Positions 1-7,303 are shown, counted from the stretch's first letter. The stretch: 21,879 bases of DNA from Nitrospira sp. ST-bin4 (GCA_002083565.1 MSXM01000031.1:458-22336); one strand, 5' to 3'. Notes: generated by a model from the sequence alone, not told the origin. Numbers and translations are program-made.

Positions 1-1104
1 CTTGCAGTCGATATATTCCGGTGCAGCTTTTTCCCACCCGGCACCGATGGCGGCGATTTTCATGCGCACGACTCCTCCGGGCACTTTCACGGAGACAAAG
101 TGCCGAGGGAGGATGCGTCTGCCCAGTTCCTGGATTCGCGCGCCCAGAGCCGGGGTTTCCTGGAACAGGATCTCCAGCACCGCATCGGTGTGATCGCGCG
201 AGGCCAGACAACTCAGCACCACACCGGGCCGGCCTCGTTTCATAATGGCCGGAATCAGGGCGACATCCACCGCGCCGACTGCAAACAGCCGCTCCATCAC
301 ATGCTCATACGCTTGCGGATTGAGGTCATCGAGATTCGTTTCGATTTGCGTAATATGATCGGTCTGGCGTTCTGCCAGGGGAGACTCTTCCGAGAGAAAC
401 ACACGCAGTGCATTCGGCCAACCTTCAGGATCTCGGTCGCCGGCGCCATATCCGACCACCGCGGTTTCTATCACCGAGGCTGCGCCGAACTCCGATGTCA
501 GTGTGCGAAGCAGCGCCATCCCTGTCGGCGTCGCCAGCTCACAGCGGGGACCGTCGGAGTATACCGGAATTCCTTTTGCCAACGCAGCCACGGCCGGCCC
601 CGGCACCGGCAAGAGTCCGTGTGAGGTGTGAATCGTACCGGCTCCGACGTTGACGGCGGAGGCTGTGACTCGAGTGACGTTCAATAGATGGCAACCCAGG
701 ATACCGCCGACCACATCGATAAAGGAATCCATCACGCCGACTTCGTGAAAATGCACATCACGCGCCGCAACCCGATGGGCCAGACCTTCCGCCTCAGCCA
801 GCCGATCGAAGACGGCGCGGCTCTGTGTCTTTACAGGATCGGGCAGGGTGCTGTCCGCAAGAATTCGCCGAATGCGGGATAAGCTGAGAGGGTGTTGAAA
901 ACCACGCTGGATGACGACATCCACCTTCGTGGCATGGAGGGCGCCGCGCCGGACTTCGCGCTGACGCAATCGGTAGCCGTTCAGCTTGAGGCGTTTGAGC
1001 CCGTTGATCAATCGCGTCCATGGCAAGCCGACATTCACCAGCGCGCCCAGCACCATGTCCCCGCTGATTCCAGAGAAACAATCAAAATGCAGATGCCGTC
1101 CCAC
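1..1104 (-). CDS. larC: LarC, nickel-pincer cofactor nickel insertase (C-terminus cut by window edge)
   Basis: LarC (DUF111/TIGR00299 family) inserts nickel into the pyridinium bisthiocarboxylate precursor, using CTP, to finish the nickel-pincer nucleotide cofactor of lactate racemase and related enzymes. Reading from a GTG at 1104, 368 codons are open to the left edge. The N-terminus has the family signature HFDCFSGISGDM (residues 6-17), then HFHEVG (118-123) followed by D-S-F-I-D, ATPTG near residue 190 and ETNLDDLNP further on. I chose the GTG because GGAGG lies 5 nt upstream and the HFDCFSG motif must sit at the extreme N-terminus. The reading frame is continuous, unlike Lactobacillus plantarum, where larC is expressed through a frameshift. 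Full-length LarC is about 400 residues, so a few dozen are missing. The gene is divergent from the exported-protein gene at 1266; larB lies 760 bp away on the same strand. Confidence 0.93.
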   Translation of the reverse strand, partial: MGRHLHFDCFSGISGDMVLGALVNVGLPWTRLINGLKRLKLNGYRLRQREVRRGALHATKVDVVIQRGFQHPLSLSRIRRILADSTLPDPVKTQSRAVFDRLAEAEGLAHRVAARDVHFHEVGVMDSFIDVVGGILGCHLLNVTRVTASAVNVGAGTIHTSHGLLPVPGPAVAALAKGIPVYSDGPRCELATPTGMALLRTLTSEFGAASVIETAVVGYGAGDRDPEGWPNALRVFLSEESPLAERQTDHITQIETNLDDLNPQAYEHVMERLFAVGAVDVALIPAIMKRGRPGVVLSCLASRDHTDAVLEILFQETPALGARIQELGRRILPRHFVSVKVPGGVVRMKIAAIGAGWEKAAPEYIDCK

Positions 1105-1129
1105 TCCATCCTCCGTTCAATGGCCGCCC

Positions 1130-1158
1130 ATCTTACCCAAGGCGGTGGTCTACGGCAA
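1130..1158 (-). promoter_or_regulatory. Putative sigma-70 promoter of larC
   Basis: On the minus strand TTGCCG (1158-1153) is followed after 17 bp by TAAGAT (1135-1130). Each hexamer matches the consensus at 4 of 6 positions. The predicted start leaves a leader of roughly 20 nt carrying the GGAGG ribosome site before the GTG at 1104. Seen by eye only. Confidence 0.4.
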
Positions 1159-1175
1159 TCCATGCCGACGGCTCA

Positions 1176-1204
1176 TTGACAGTCTGTAGCGGCTATGCTA
1201 TCCC
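1176..1204 (+). promoter_or_regulatory. Putative sigma-70 promoter, extended -10
   Basis: A perfect TTGACA (1176-1181), a 17-bp spacer and TATCCC (1199-1204) preceded by TGC, an extended -10 motif. It faces the exported-protein gene with a leader of about 55 nt. The -35 TTG coincides with an in-frame TTG that could be mistaken for a start codon. Confidence 0.5.
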
Positions 1205-1265
1205 ACTGTGCAATGCAACTCAGTCGGTGCCTCGGCTCCTCTACGATCCCTTTCTCGACATTCTT

Positions 1266-1811
1266 ATGAGTACGTGCTCGTCGGTTTCAACGCGAGTTCG
1301 AACAGGTCTGCGAAGAACTTCCCCTGTCGTTGGACTGCTTGTCGGTCTGTGCCTTCCGTTGCTGCTTTCGGATGACGGGTGGGCGAAGAACAAACAGCCT
1401 CGAGCGCCCCGACCGGAGCCGGAGTTGAAGATTCTGGACGTAAGTGTGGCCCCGAGTCCGTACACACCGGGAAACGGATCGCTTCAGTTCACAGTCAGCG
1501 CCCAAGTGCCGAAAGAATTGGATGGAGCCACGATTCTGGAGGTCACGTCGTTGATCAGTTCTCCGTCGAAGACCTCCCTTCGTTTTCTCTCACACCGCCG
1601 ACCGGTGGAAGTGCATCCTGTGGCCGGCGTCACGGAACGGCCCACGCTTTCCATCGAACTCTCCTGGGACGGGCAAGATCATCGCAAACAGCTCGCCGGT
1701 TCCGGCATGTATTCCTACGAAGTGCGGATGAAGTTGCTGAAGAATGGAGACAAGGGCCTTCGGACGATGATGGTTTCGTGGCCGAAGCGGGGCACGCTAG
1801 AAGTAAAATAG
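1266..1811 (+). CDS. Small exported protein with possible FlgD-like Ig fold, function unknown
   Basis: A 181-residue protein with an N-terminal export signal: basic start (R-V-R-T-G-L-R-R), hydrophobic core (GLLVGLCLPLLL) and likely cleavage after G-W-A near residue 40. The mature part is basic and proline-rich at first (NKQPRAPRPEPEL), then beta-rich. The stretch L-S-W-D-G-Q-D-H-R followed by G-M-Y-S-Y-E-V-R resembles the WDG...GxYxYxV pattern of FlgD-like Ig domains, which is a weak analogy. I prefer the ATG at 1266 over the in-frame TTG at 1176, because that TTG is the -35 element of the promoter and the segment between is not protein-like. No strong ribosome site precedes the ATG. The gene sits alone between two minus-strand genes and ends about 50 bp from the end of larB. 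I do not recognise a named family. Confidence 0.75.
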   Translation: MSTCSSVSTRVRTGLRRTSPVVGLLVGLCLPLLLSDDGWAKNKQPRAPRPEPELKILDVSVAPSPYTPGNGSLQFTVSAQVPKELDGATILEVTSLISSPSKTSLRFLSHRRPVEVHPVAGVTERPTLSIELSWDGQDHRKQLAGSGMYSYEVRMKLLKNGDKGLRTMMVSWPKRGTLEVK

Positions 1812-1865
1812 CTAATCGTCAGGGGAAGGGCGAGGAGTCAGCGGGGGGCACATGCCTTCTTTGCT

Positions 1866-2627
1866 TCACCTCTTACCATTCAGACCTAACATATTGATTC
1901 GGTGCGCGAGACAGCCTGCTCCGAATCCATTGTCGATATTCATCACGCCGACGCCCGCCGCGCAAGAGTTCAGCATCGTCAGCAGGGCAGCTAATCCGCC
2001 GAAGCTGGCGCCGTACCCACGGCTGGTCGGCACCGCGATGACCGGGCACTCCACAAGTCCTCCCACCACGCTTGGTAACGCCCCATCCATGCCTGCGACG
2101 ACGATGATAACCCTCGCCTCGAAGAGCCGCTCTTTCCTTCCAAGCAGGCGATGGATGCCTGCCACACCGACATCATAGAGCCGTTCCACATGGCTGCCCA
2201 TGACTTCCGCTGTCACACGGGCCTCTTCGGCCACCGCCGAATCCGCAGTGCCTGCCGACACGACGAGCACATGGCCCAGCCGTTTCTGGGAGGGCGCATG
2301 GATGGCGACAATGCGCGCATCCGCATAGTAGCGCGCCCGCCGGTTCAGCTTGCAGATGGCTCGCGCAACGGCCGGCTCCGCTCGGGTCGCAAGAAAGGGG
2401 CCGCGTTTCTTAATGAATGAGCGCGTGATGGCGACGACTTGAGCGGTGGTTTTTCCCTCACAGAGCACGACTTCGGGAAACCCCTGGCGCAGCGACCGGT
2501 GGTGATCGAGCGAGGCAAAGCCGAGGTCTTCAAAGGGGAGGGATCGCAGGCGCTGAAGCGCCTGCTCCACGGTGACTTGTCCCTCACGGATTTGTCGCAC
2601 CAACTGTTCAAGCTTTTCGGGGCTCAT
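1866..2627 (-). CDS. larB: LarB, nicotinic acid adenine dinucleotide carboxylase/hydrolase
   Basis: LarB begins nickel-pincer nucleotide synthesis by carboxylating the pyridinium ring of nicotinic acid adenine dinucleotide and releasing AMP. The 253-residue protein has an N-terminal helical region (MSPEKLEQLVRQIREGQ) and a C-terminal PurE/AIR-carboxylase-like domain. Recognisable stretches are VVSAGTADSAVAEEA, YDVGVAGIHRL, GMDGALPSVVGGLV, VPTSRGYGASFGG and NIDNGFGAG. Length and motifs fit full-length LarB, and older databases label such proteins as NCAIR mutase-like. The start ATG overlaps the gpsA stop in an ATGA, indicating translational coupling behind the gpsA promoter. larC is nearby but in a separate transcription unit, and larE is not in the window. 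Confidence 0.93.
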   Translation of the reverse strand: MSPEKLEQLVRQIREGQVTVEQALQRLRSLPFEDLGFASLDHHRSLRQGFPEVVLCEGKTTAQVVAITRSFIKKRGPFLATRAEPAVARAICKLNRRARYYADARIVAIHAPSQKRLGHVLVVSAGTADSAVAEEARVTAEVMGSHVERLYDVGVAGIHRLLGRKERLFEARVIIVVAGMDGALPSVVGGLVECPVIAVPTSRGYGASFGGLAALLTMLNSCAAGVGVMNIDNGFGAGCLAHRINMLGLNGKR

Positions 2628-3658
2628 GCTGATCCTTTTTCAGGTTTGGCGTCTCGCTCCATCAAGTCGCTGACGGCTTTCCGGCAGGGCTTCTGGTTGA
2701 ACAGCACTGCATTGATCTCCTGTGTAATGGGCATGTCTACGTCGTGCTTTCTCGCCAATACCAGGGCCGCGCGCGCTGTCCGCACGCCTTCCGCGACTGC
2801 GTGCATCCCGCCCATAATTGTATCCAGCGGCTCGCCCTTGCCGAGCCGCATTCCCACTGTGTGGTTTCGACTGAGTGTTCCCGTGCAGGTCAGCACCAGA
2901 TCGCCGATGCCGGAGAGTCCGTAGAATGTCCGCGCGTCGGCTCCCATCGCCGTCCCCAAGCGAACGATCTCGGCCAATCCTCTGGTGATCAGCGCGGCGC
3001 GCGCATTCAGCCCGAGTTCCAATCCGTCGACCACACCGGCCGCCAGAGCCATGACGTTCTTCAAGGCTCCACCGAGCTGGACGCCGATGACATCGGTATC
3101 GGCATACACGCGAAAAACCGGGGTCATGAGCGTGTGTTGAAACTGTTGCACAAGGGCCGGTTCACGCCCGGCCAGACAGAGCGCCGTCGGTTTCCCTGCG
3201 CTGAGTTCCGCGGCGAAGCTTGGACCGGACAAGGCCATGATCATGGATTGCATCGGTTGGGGGAGCACGTCGTCCATCACTTGCGTCATGAGTTTGGCGG
3301 TTTCCTCCTCAATCCCTTTTGTCGCGCTGATCAGGGGAATGGGGTTAGCCATACAAGGCGCGAGTGCCGTGAGTACCGATCTGGTCACATGTGAGGGGAC
3401 GACGAATAGGAGGCCCTGGCAGCCGTCAACCGCATCGGCGATCGATGATGTTGCGACGAGCGTCCGCGGCAGCGTCACGCCGGGAAGAAACATCGTGTTT
3501 TCGTGCCTGGCATTGATCGCCTGCGCCACGTCAGGTTCGTAAGCCCAGAGCCTGACCGTCGCCCCCTTTTCGGCCAAATGTTTGGCCAACGCGGTCCCCC
3601 AGGCTCCGGCCCCAATCACACCCATAGTGCTGACTGCCTGCATGTTGGAAAATCCCAT
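2624..3658 (-). CDS. gpsA: NAD(P)+-dependent glycerol-3-phosphate dehydrogenase
   Basis: GpsA reduces dihydroxyacetone phosphate to sn-glycerol-3-phosphate, the backbone of phospholipids, in the cytoplasm. The 344-residue protein shows the dinucleotide-binding GAGAWGTALA (16-25), S-A-T-K-G-I with Lys114, A-L-S-G-P-S-F-A (142-149) and GGALKNVMALAAG with the catalytic Lys200, then the C-terminal substrate domain. Length is typical of the family. The start is uncertain: ATGs at 3658, 3643 and 3625 are all in frame, none has a clear ribosome site, and homologues usually begin just before the VIGAG strand. It is the first gene of an operon with larB (ATGA overlap) and has a consensus sigma-70 promoter about 45 bp upstream. 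Confidence 0.96.
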   Translation of the reverse strand: MGFSNMQAVSTMGVIGAGAWGTALAKHLAEKGATVRLWAYEPDVAQAINARHENTMFLPGVTLPRTLVATSSIADAVDGCQGLLFVVPSHVTRSVLTALAPCMANPIPLISATKGIEEETAKLMTQVMDDVLPQPMQSMIMALSGPSFAAELSAGKPTALCLAGREPALVQQFQHTLMTPVFRVYADTDVIGVQLGGALKNVMALAAGVVDGLELGLNARAALITRGLAEIVRLGTAMGADARTFYGLSGIGDLVLTCTGTLSRNHTVGMRLGKGEPLDTIMGGMHAVAEGVRTARAALVLARKHDVDMPITQEINAVLFNQKPCRKAVSDLMERDAKPEKGSA

Positions 3659-3702
3659 GGATTGGAGGAAAACGATGGATGATAGCCGATTGGGCGGAGC
3701 GA

Positions 3703-3731
3703 ATTATAGGAAGGCCCTGATCGTCTGTCAA
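3703..3731 (-). promoter_or_regulatory. Consensus sigma-70 promoter of gpsA-larB
   Basis: On the minus strand TTGACA (3731-3726), exactly 17 bp, then TATAAT (3708-3703): a perfect match in both hexamers and in spacing. Predicted transcription start is near 3697, giving a leader of about 40 nt to the ATG at 3658. It points to strong constitutive expression. Confidence 0.8.
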
Positions 3732-3762
3732 CGAATGGAACGAGCCTCTCGATTCTGTCAAG

Positions 3763-3782
3763 TGTGCGATTCCAATCGCACA
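3763..3782. promoter_or_regulatory. 20-bp palindrome, likely operator
   Basis: The sequence TGTGCGATT-CC-AATCGCACA is a perfect inverted repeat (9-bp arms, 2-bp centre). It lies between the gpsA promoter and the sigma-54-like element that faces the outer-membrane gene, about 18 bp upstream of the latter. It has no T-tract, so a terminator is unlikely; a dimeric regulator site is the natural reading. Confidence 0.5.
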
Positions 3783-3799
3783 TATATAAACCCAAATGA

Positions 3800-3815
3800 T
3801 GGCATGTGGTTTGCT
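3800..3815 (+). promoter_or_regulatory. Sigma-54 (-24/-12) type promoter
   Basis: The sequence TGGCATG-TGGT-TTGCT matches the sigma-54 consensus TGGCACG-N4-TTGCW at every conserved position except one (T for C). The GG (3801-3802) and GC (3813-3814) are separated by the required 10 bp. It faces the outer-membrane barrel gene; the predicted start near 3826 gives a leader of about 85 nt. No convincing sigma-70 promoter was seen for that gene. Confidence 0.6.
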
Positions 3816-3910
3816 CATCTTCAGGATTTGAGAAATGGCTTTATCAAATCAGGGTCGGGCTATAACATGAATTACAGCTTGTGTGTGCTAATAGCAGGAG
3901 ATTCATCTAG

Positions 3911-4684
3911 ATGATGCAACGAGATACAGTAGGAGGCACATTTGGAGTAATCGTGGGAGCTTTGTTCCTCTCTTTCATGGTTCTGGGGGTTCCCAAGGCG
4001 TACTCAGAAGCCTACATCGGCGGTCAAATCGGGACTGCCCTCCCAGGGTTTTCGCTCATTCCAGGGAACACCCTCACAAACGCGGAGCTAACGGATTTAT
4101 CGCCGCCGGGATCTACTCTTTCACCGTCTGGGTCCATCTCAGACCGTGAGCTTTCCAGGTCAATTCTGGGTGGTGTCAAACTGGGTTACTACTTCGCACA
4201 AGCCCGTTGGATTGGTGTCGAAACAGAGTTTTTCTATACCACGCCCCATATCAAGCAACAGAACACCCGAATTACCATCCAACCTGGGACCATTCTTAAT
4301 GGGGCCGGCCCTGTAGTTGGTGGCACAAGCGAGAATATACTTACGGGGGATCATTTTCGGGTCATGACATGGGCGCCCGTGAATCTCATGTTCCGATATC
4401 ACAAGACCAGACTGCAGCCATACATTGGAGTCGGTCCGGGGATATTTTTTGCGCGTGTACATACCACGGTTACCGGGTTTGAGGGGACACAAAACTCAAC
4501 CAGTATCGGGCTGAACGCCAAAGCCGGGATCGAATTCTATATTACCCGGCACCTTACTGCGTTCGCAGAATGGAAATACAATAGAGCAAGCTTCAGCTTT
4601 GACGCCAACAATAACGGTGCGTTCGGATTTGATGCGGATTACCACGTACATTTCGGTGCCGCTGGGCTCAGCTACCACTTTTGA
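3911..4684 (+). CDS. Outer-membrane beta-barrel protein (OmpA/porin-like small barrel)
   Basis: A 257-residue exported protein. The N-terminus is a signal peptide (FGVIVGALFLSFMVLGVPKA, cleavage near A-Y-S/E-A). The mature protein begins with A-Y-I-G-G-Q-I-G, and further on come alternating amphipathic strands: G-V-K-L-G-Y-Y-F, W-I-G-V-E-T-E-F-F-Y, L-Q-P-Y-I-G-V-G-P-G, G-L-N-A-K-A-G-I-E-F-Y and L-T-A-F-A-E-W-K-Y. It ends in S-Y-H-F, the terminal-phenylalanine signature of outer-membrane barrels. This fits the eight-strand OMP_b-brl family; ligand and role cannot be read from sequence. AGGAG lies 10 nt upstream of the first ATG; a second ATG follows directly at 3914. The gene and its leader are more AT-rich than the neighbours, and it is probably transcribed from the sigma-54-type promoter at 3800. 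Confidence 0.85.
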   Translation: MMQRDTVGGTFGVIVGALFLSFMVLGVPKAYSEAYIGGQIGTALPGFSLIPGNTLTNAELTDLSPPGSTLSPSGSISDRELSRSILGGVKLGYYFAQARWIGVETEFFYTTPHIKQQNTRITIQPGTILNGAGPVVGGTSENILTGDHFRVMTWAPVNLMFRYHKTRLQPYIGVGPGIFFARVHTTVTGFEGTQNSTSIGLNAKAGIEFYITRHLTAFAEWKYNRASFSFDANNNGAFGFDADYHVHFGAAGLSYHF

Positions 4685-4753
4685 AGCCAGCCTTTTTCTT
4701 CTTCCTGCGTGCCCGGTGAAGCTCCTCTCAAGTCCAAGACGGGCTAGAGCGAT

Positions 4754-4782
4754 TTGCCCCATCGCTTGATCATCGCTATAGT
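4754..4782 (+). promoter_or_regulatory. Putative sigma-70 promoter ending 6 bp before a start codon
   Basis: TTGCCC (4754-4759), 17-bp spacer, TATAGT (4777-4782). Only six bases separate the -10 from the ATG at 4789, so transcription should begin at or next to the start codon (leaderless mRNA). There is no ribosome-binding site. Confidence 0.55.
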
Positions 4783-4788
4783 AGCTGC

Positions 4789-5148
4789 ATGCAGATCTGC
4801 CGGTCCTGTCAGCGCTCACAACCCGAGATCAATCGTTTCTGCACACATTGTGGTCGTCGGCTCGACGGGAGTGGAGGTAAAGCCTCGGTTGCTCGACCCG
4901 ATGCCGAAGCACCGGAGCAGATGAACCTTACGGTGTTGTATGGAATGGTCGCGGCTCTGATCCTCGCCGTGCTGTTTCCTCCCTGGGAAACTCCACCCGA
5001 TCAACAGCCGGAGTTTCTCGGGCTCTCGTTCATCCTCTCTCCCCCGACTGCTGAGGCCGTTGTGAGTCGTATGCTCCTGACTATTGAACTGGTCACGATC
5101 GCGATCGCCGGCTTCTATGGAGCGTTTCTCTTCAGAAGGAAGCCTTGA
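4789..5148 (+). CDS. Small zinc-ribbon membrane protein, function unknown
   Basis: A 119-residue protein. An N-terminal zinc ribbon has two knuckles, Cys4-x2-Cys7 and Cys18-x2-Cys21 (C-R-S-C and C-T-H-C), a likely four-cysteine zinc site. A polar linker (about 25-43) is followed by two hydrophobic helices, near residues 45-62 (NLTVLYGMVAALILAVLF) and 92-113 (LLTIELVTIAIAGFYGAFLF), and a basic tail R-R-K-P. Such zinc-ribbon plus TM proteins are widespread and mostly uncharacterised. It is transcribed alone from a promoter abutting the ATG. A set of inverted repeats follows the stop immediately, and the arginine operon converges from the other side. Confidence 0.8.
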   Translation: MQICRSCQRSQPEINRFCTHCGRRLDGSGGKASVARPDAEAPEQMNLTVLYGMVAALILAVLFPPWETPPDQQPEFLGLSFILSPPTAEAVVSRMLLTIELVTIAIAGFYGAFLFRRKP

Positions 5149-5149
5149 A

Positions 5150-5218
5150 GAGGACGTCAAAATGTCTTCAAGTCAGAACGTCCTCAAGTCTTCTCCAGAC
5201 TTTCGACTTGAAGACTTA
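5150..5218. repeat. Interlocked inverted repeats between convergent genes
   Basis: Three overlapping stems are visible. GAGGACGT (5150-5157) pairs with ACGTCCTC (5178-5185). GTCTTCAAGTC (5164-5174) pairs with GACTTGAAGAC (5205-5215). AAGTCTTC (5186-5193) pairs with GAAGACTT (5211-5218). The first two interlock, so they cannot form together in a simple hairpin. The site follows the stop of the zinc-ribbon gene and lies 44 bp beyond the end of the amidinotransferase gene on the other strand. It could act as a terminator for both or be a decayed short-repeat element. No clear T-tract is present. Confidence 0.5.
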
Positions 5219-5261
5219 ATGCCTCGTGAGAAGACATGACGACTTTGGGACTGTGTTCGAG

Positions 5262-6062
5262 TCAGTCCAGCGCCAGTGTCAGGCATTTCGCCGAACCGCC
5301 AGATTTCATGAATTCATCGAGAGGAACGGAATGGGTGCGGTATCCCCTGGCTTGGAGCAGATGTTCGGTTGTCGGACATCCGGACGGCAGGACGACATGT
5401 TTCCCGACGCAGACCGCGTTGCACGCGAATCGTAACGCGTCGTCCTCCGGGACGGGGATTTGCCGGTCCTTTGGAACCCGCTGGGCAATCGCGGACTGAC
5501 CATATGGATCGAAGGCAGGCGGGAAATAAAGCAGGTCTCCTCCGCTCAATGGGCAGAAGCATGTATCCAGATGATAAAAACGGCTGTCGACGAGTTCGAG
5601 TGGAATAATTTCACGATGGAATCGCTCGCTGAGATGGGGGAATGCACGGATATCTGATCGCTGCCGATAGCCGCCGAACCAACAATCCGGAAAGCCCAGG
5701 AGGTCCCCGGCGCCTTCAAAGAACAATGCCTTCTCCAATGTCACCACGGCGTAACCGTGCCCGCGAAACCAGTTTTCGAAGTATGCCTCCTCCCGTTGCC
5801 GTTCGGGATAGCGGAAGCGGCTCACCACGGCCGTGCAGTCGACCACGACACCGGCATTGGCCGTAAACACCAGGTCTGGCAGCCCCGCAACCGGCGTCAT
5901 CCGTTCAAGCGTCACCCCCAGATCCTGTTCAAAGACACGCATCAGACCATGCCACTGTTGAACGGCTCGTTCATGGTCCACCCGATTGCTGAGTCGCATC
6001 CAGGGGTTGATTTCATATTCGATTCCAAAATAGTCCGGAGGACAGACGAGGAGCCGGGTCAT
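5262..6062 (-). CDS. Amidinotransferase-family arginine dihydrolase (ArgZ/AgrE N-domain type)
   Basis: A 266-residue pentein-fold enzyme resembling the N-terminal half of cyanobacterial ArgZ/AgrE, which hydrolyses arginine to ornithine, CO2 and two ammonia without free citrulline. Visible motifs: E-I-N-P-W-M near residue 20, LPDLVFTANAG (61-71), FFEGAGD (114-120), YHLDTCFCPL (163-172) with His164, and a C-terminal SGGSAKC with the nucleophile Cys260. The catalytic Asn, Glu, His and Cys pattern appears intact. I chose the ATG at 6062; upstream extension is not protein-like and this ATG overlaps the cyclodeaminase stop as ATGA. A dimethylarginine hydrolase or plain arginine deiminase activity is the main alternative, but the ornithine cyclodeaminase partner favours the arginine to ornithine reaction. 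Confidence 0.85.
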   Translation of the reverse strand: MTRLLVCPPDYFGIEYEINPWMRLSNRVDHERAVQQWHGLMRVFEQDLGVTLERMTPVAGLPDLVFTANAGVVVDCTAVVSRFRYPERQREEAYFENWFRGHGYAVVTLEKALFFEGAGDLLGFPDCWFGGYRQRSDIRAFPHLSERFHREIIPLELVDSRFYHLDTCFCPLSGGDLLYFPPAFDPYGQSAIAQRVPKDRQIPVPEDDALRFACNAVCVGKHVVLPSGCPTTEHLLQARGYRTHSVPLDEFMKSGGSAKCLTLALD

Positions 6063-7303
6063 GCCGATCTTCCCAGGAGTCTGGCCAGTTCGGAGAGAAA
6101 CGATGCCGCGTCCATGACGAGACCGACTGCTTGAAAGCTGCCGCGATCGGACAGTTTGATCGGCACAGAGGGATTCACGTCTACACATACGGTCGGCACT
6201 GTGGCGGGCAGGAGATTGCCCGTGGCCACAGCATGCAGCGTGGAGGCGACCAGCAGGGCCAACCCGACACCGGGAATCGCGGCGCGCATGGCGTTCTGCG
6301 CGAGAACGGAATCGGTGATTACGCCGGGGAGAGGGCCGTCATCGCGGATCGTTCCGGCCATGACCACCGGCACGTTGTGACGGACACAGGCTGCCATGAT
6401 GCCCTGCTTCACCACTCCCGATGTGACTGCCGCCTCGATGCTGCCGGTAGCACGGATCTTATTGATCGTTCGCAAATGATGTTCATGGCCATGCGGAACC
6501 GCGCGTCCGGCCGCCAATCCATAGCCCAGCGATGTGCCGTACAGGTCTGCTTCCATATCATGCGCCGCCAGGGCATTTCCGCAGAACAGGAGATGGACGA
6601 ACCCCTGCTCGATCAGCCAGGTCAAGGCATCCCGTCCGCCGGCATGAATGATCGCAGGCCCTCCTGCCAGCAACACCTTGGAATCGGCCTGCCCTTGCCT
6701 GTGCCGTTCCCGCAGATGACGCATGCGGGCGGCGACATCGGTGATGATATGGTGATGGGGCCGCTCTGACGAGACTTGCGATTCCATGAATCCAAACACA
6801 TCCCGCTCGCGCGGGCGCTGCAAGGGAGTGACCCGTACCCCGTCACGGCCGACCACGATCCGGCCTCCTTGACGAACGTCCCCCATGGGGAGGGCTCGCG
6901 CAGCGGTTCCCCGCTTATCTACCAGAATGCCGAGATCCATCTCGATCCGATCAACATCGATCCACTGTCCGTGGAGTCGGATCTGCGTGGGCAAATGGGT
7001 TGTGGCATAGAAATCATCGGGGAAAATGCCGTCGGCAGGGGCCTCGGCGGTTCGACAGTCCGCCTCACGTTCGGCGCAGGCCCCATGCGGCTGAATCGCT
7101 TTGAGAATGTCGTCCAAGAGCGTCGTCGATGATGCCCGGATGACGATGCGGGCGCGAGAGGGCTCTTCCCTTGTTGTTCCGATATGCACGTCTTCCAAGT
7201 CAAAGGCGCCACCCATCATCAGGATGATGTCCAGCACCTTCGCCAGAATCAGCGAATCGATAATGTGGCCGCTGATGAGGACGGTTTCTTGATGGAGGCT
7301 CAT
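6059..7303 (-). CDS. Archaeal-type ornithine cyclodeaminase (TIGR00300, LOR/SDH domain)
   Basis: A 414-residue protein of the TIGR00300 family, which converts ornithine to proline and ammonia and is unrelated to the mu-crystallin-type cyclodeaminase. The N-terminal part (about 1-100) is the LOR/SDH-type domain. The C-terminal part has the family stretches FCGNALAAHDME, YGTSLGYGLAAG, HGHEHHLRTINKIRATGSIE, AGTIRDDGPLPGVITD, AQNAMR, LHAVATGN, CVDVNP and SDRGSFQAVG. The ATG at 7303 is preceded by GGGAG at 6-7 nt; the open frame continues further upstream but is not conserved-looking. In cyanobacteria this domain is the C-terminal half of the fused AgrE/ArgZ protein; here it is a separate gene placed before the amidinotransferase, overlapping by 4 bp. 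truD ends 92 bp upstream. Confidence 0.88.
   Translation of the reverse strand: MSLHQETVLISGHIIDSLILAKVLDIILMMGGAFDLEDVHIGTTREEPSRARIVIRASSTTLLDDILKAIQPHGACAEREADCRTAEAPADGIFPDDFYATTHLPTQIRLHGQWIDVDRIEMDLGILVDKRGTAARALPMGDVRQGGRIVVGRDGVRVTPLQRPRERDVFGFMESQVSSERPHHHIITDVAARMRHLRERHRQGQADSKVLLAGGPAIIHAGGRDALTWLIEQGFVHLLFCGNALAAHDMEADLYGTSLGYGLAAGRAVPHGHEHHLRTINKIRATGSIEAAVTSGVVKQGIMAACVRHNVPVVMAGTIRDDGPLPGVITDSVLAQNAMRAAIPGVGLALLVASTLHAVATGNLLPATVPTVCVDVNPSVPIKLSDRGSFQAVGLVMDAASFLSELARLLGRSA

Noticed and set aside
1176..1265. Longer start (TTG) for the exported protein gene
   Set aside because: The TTG is part of a perfect -35 TTGACA, the extra 30 residues are not protein-like, and the signal peptide fits an ATG start at 1266.
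6131..6769. Plus-strand open frame of 212 codons inside the ornithine cyclodeaminase gene
   Set aside because: Fully antisense to conserved cyclodeaminase motifs; low-complexity His/Arg/Gln composition.
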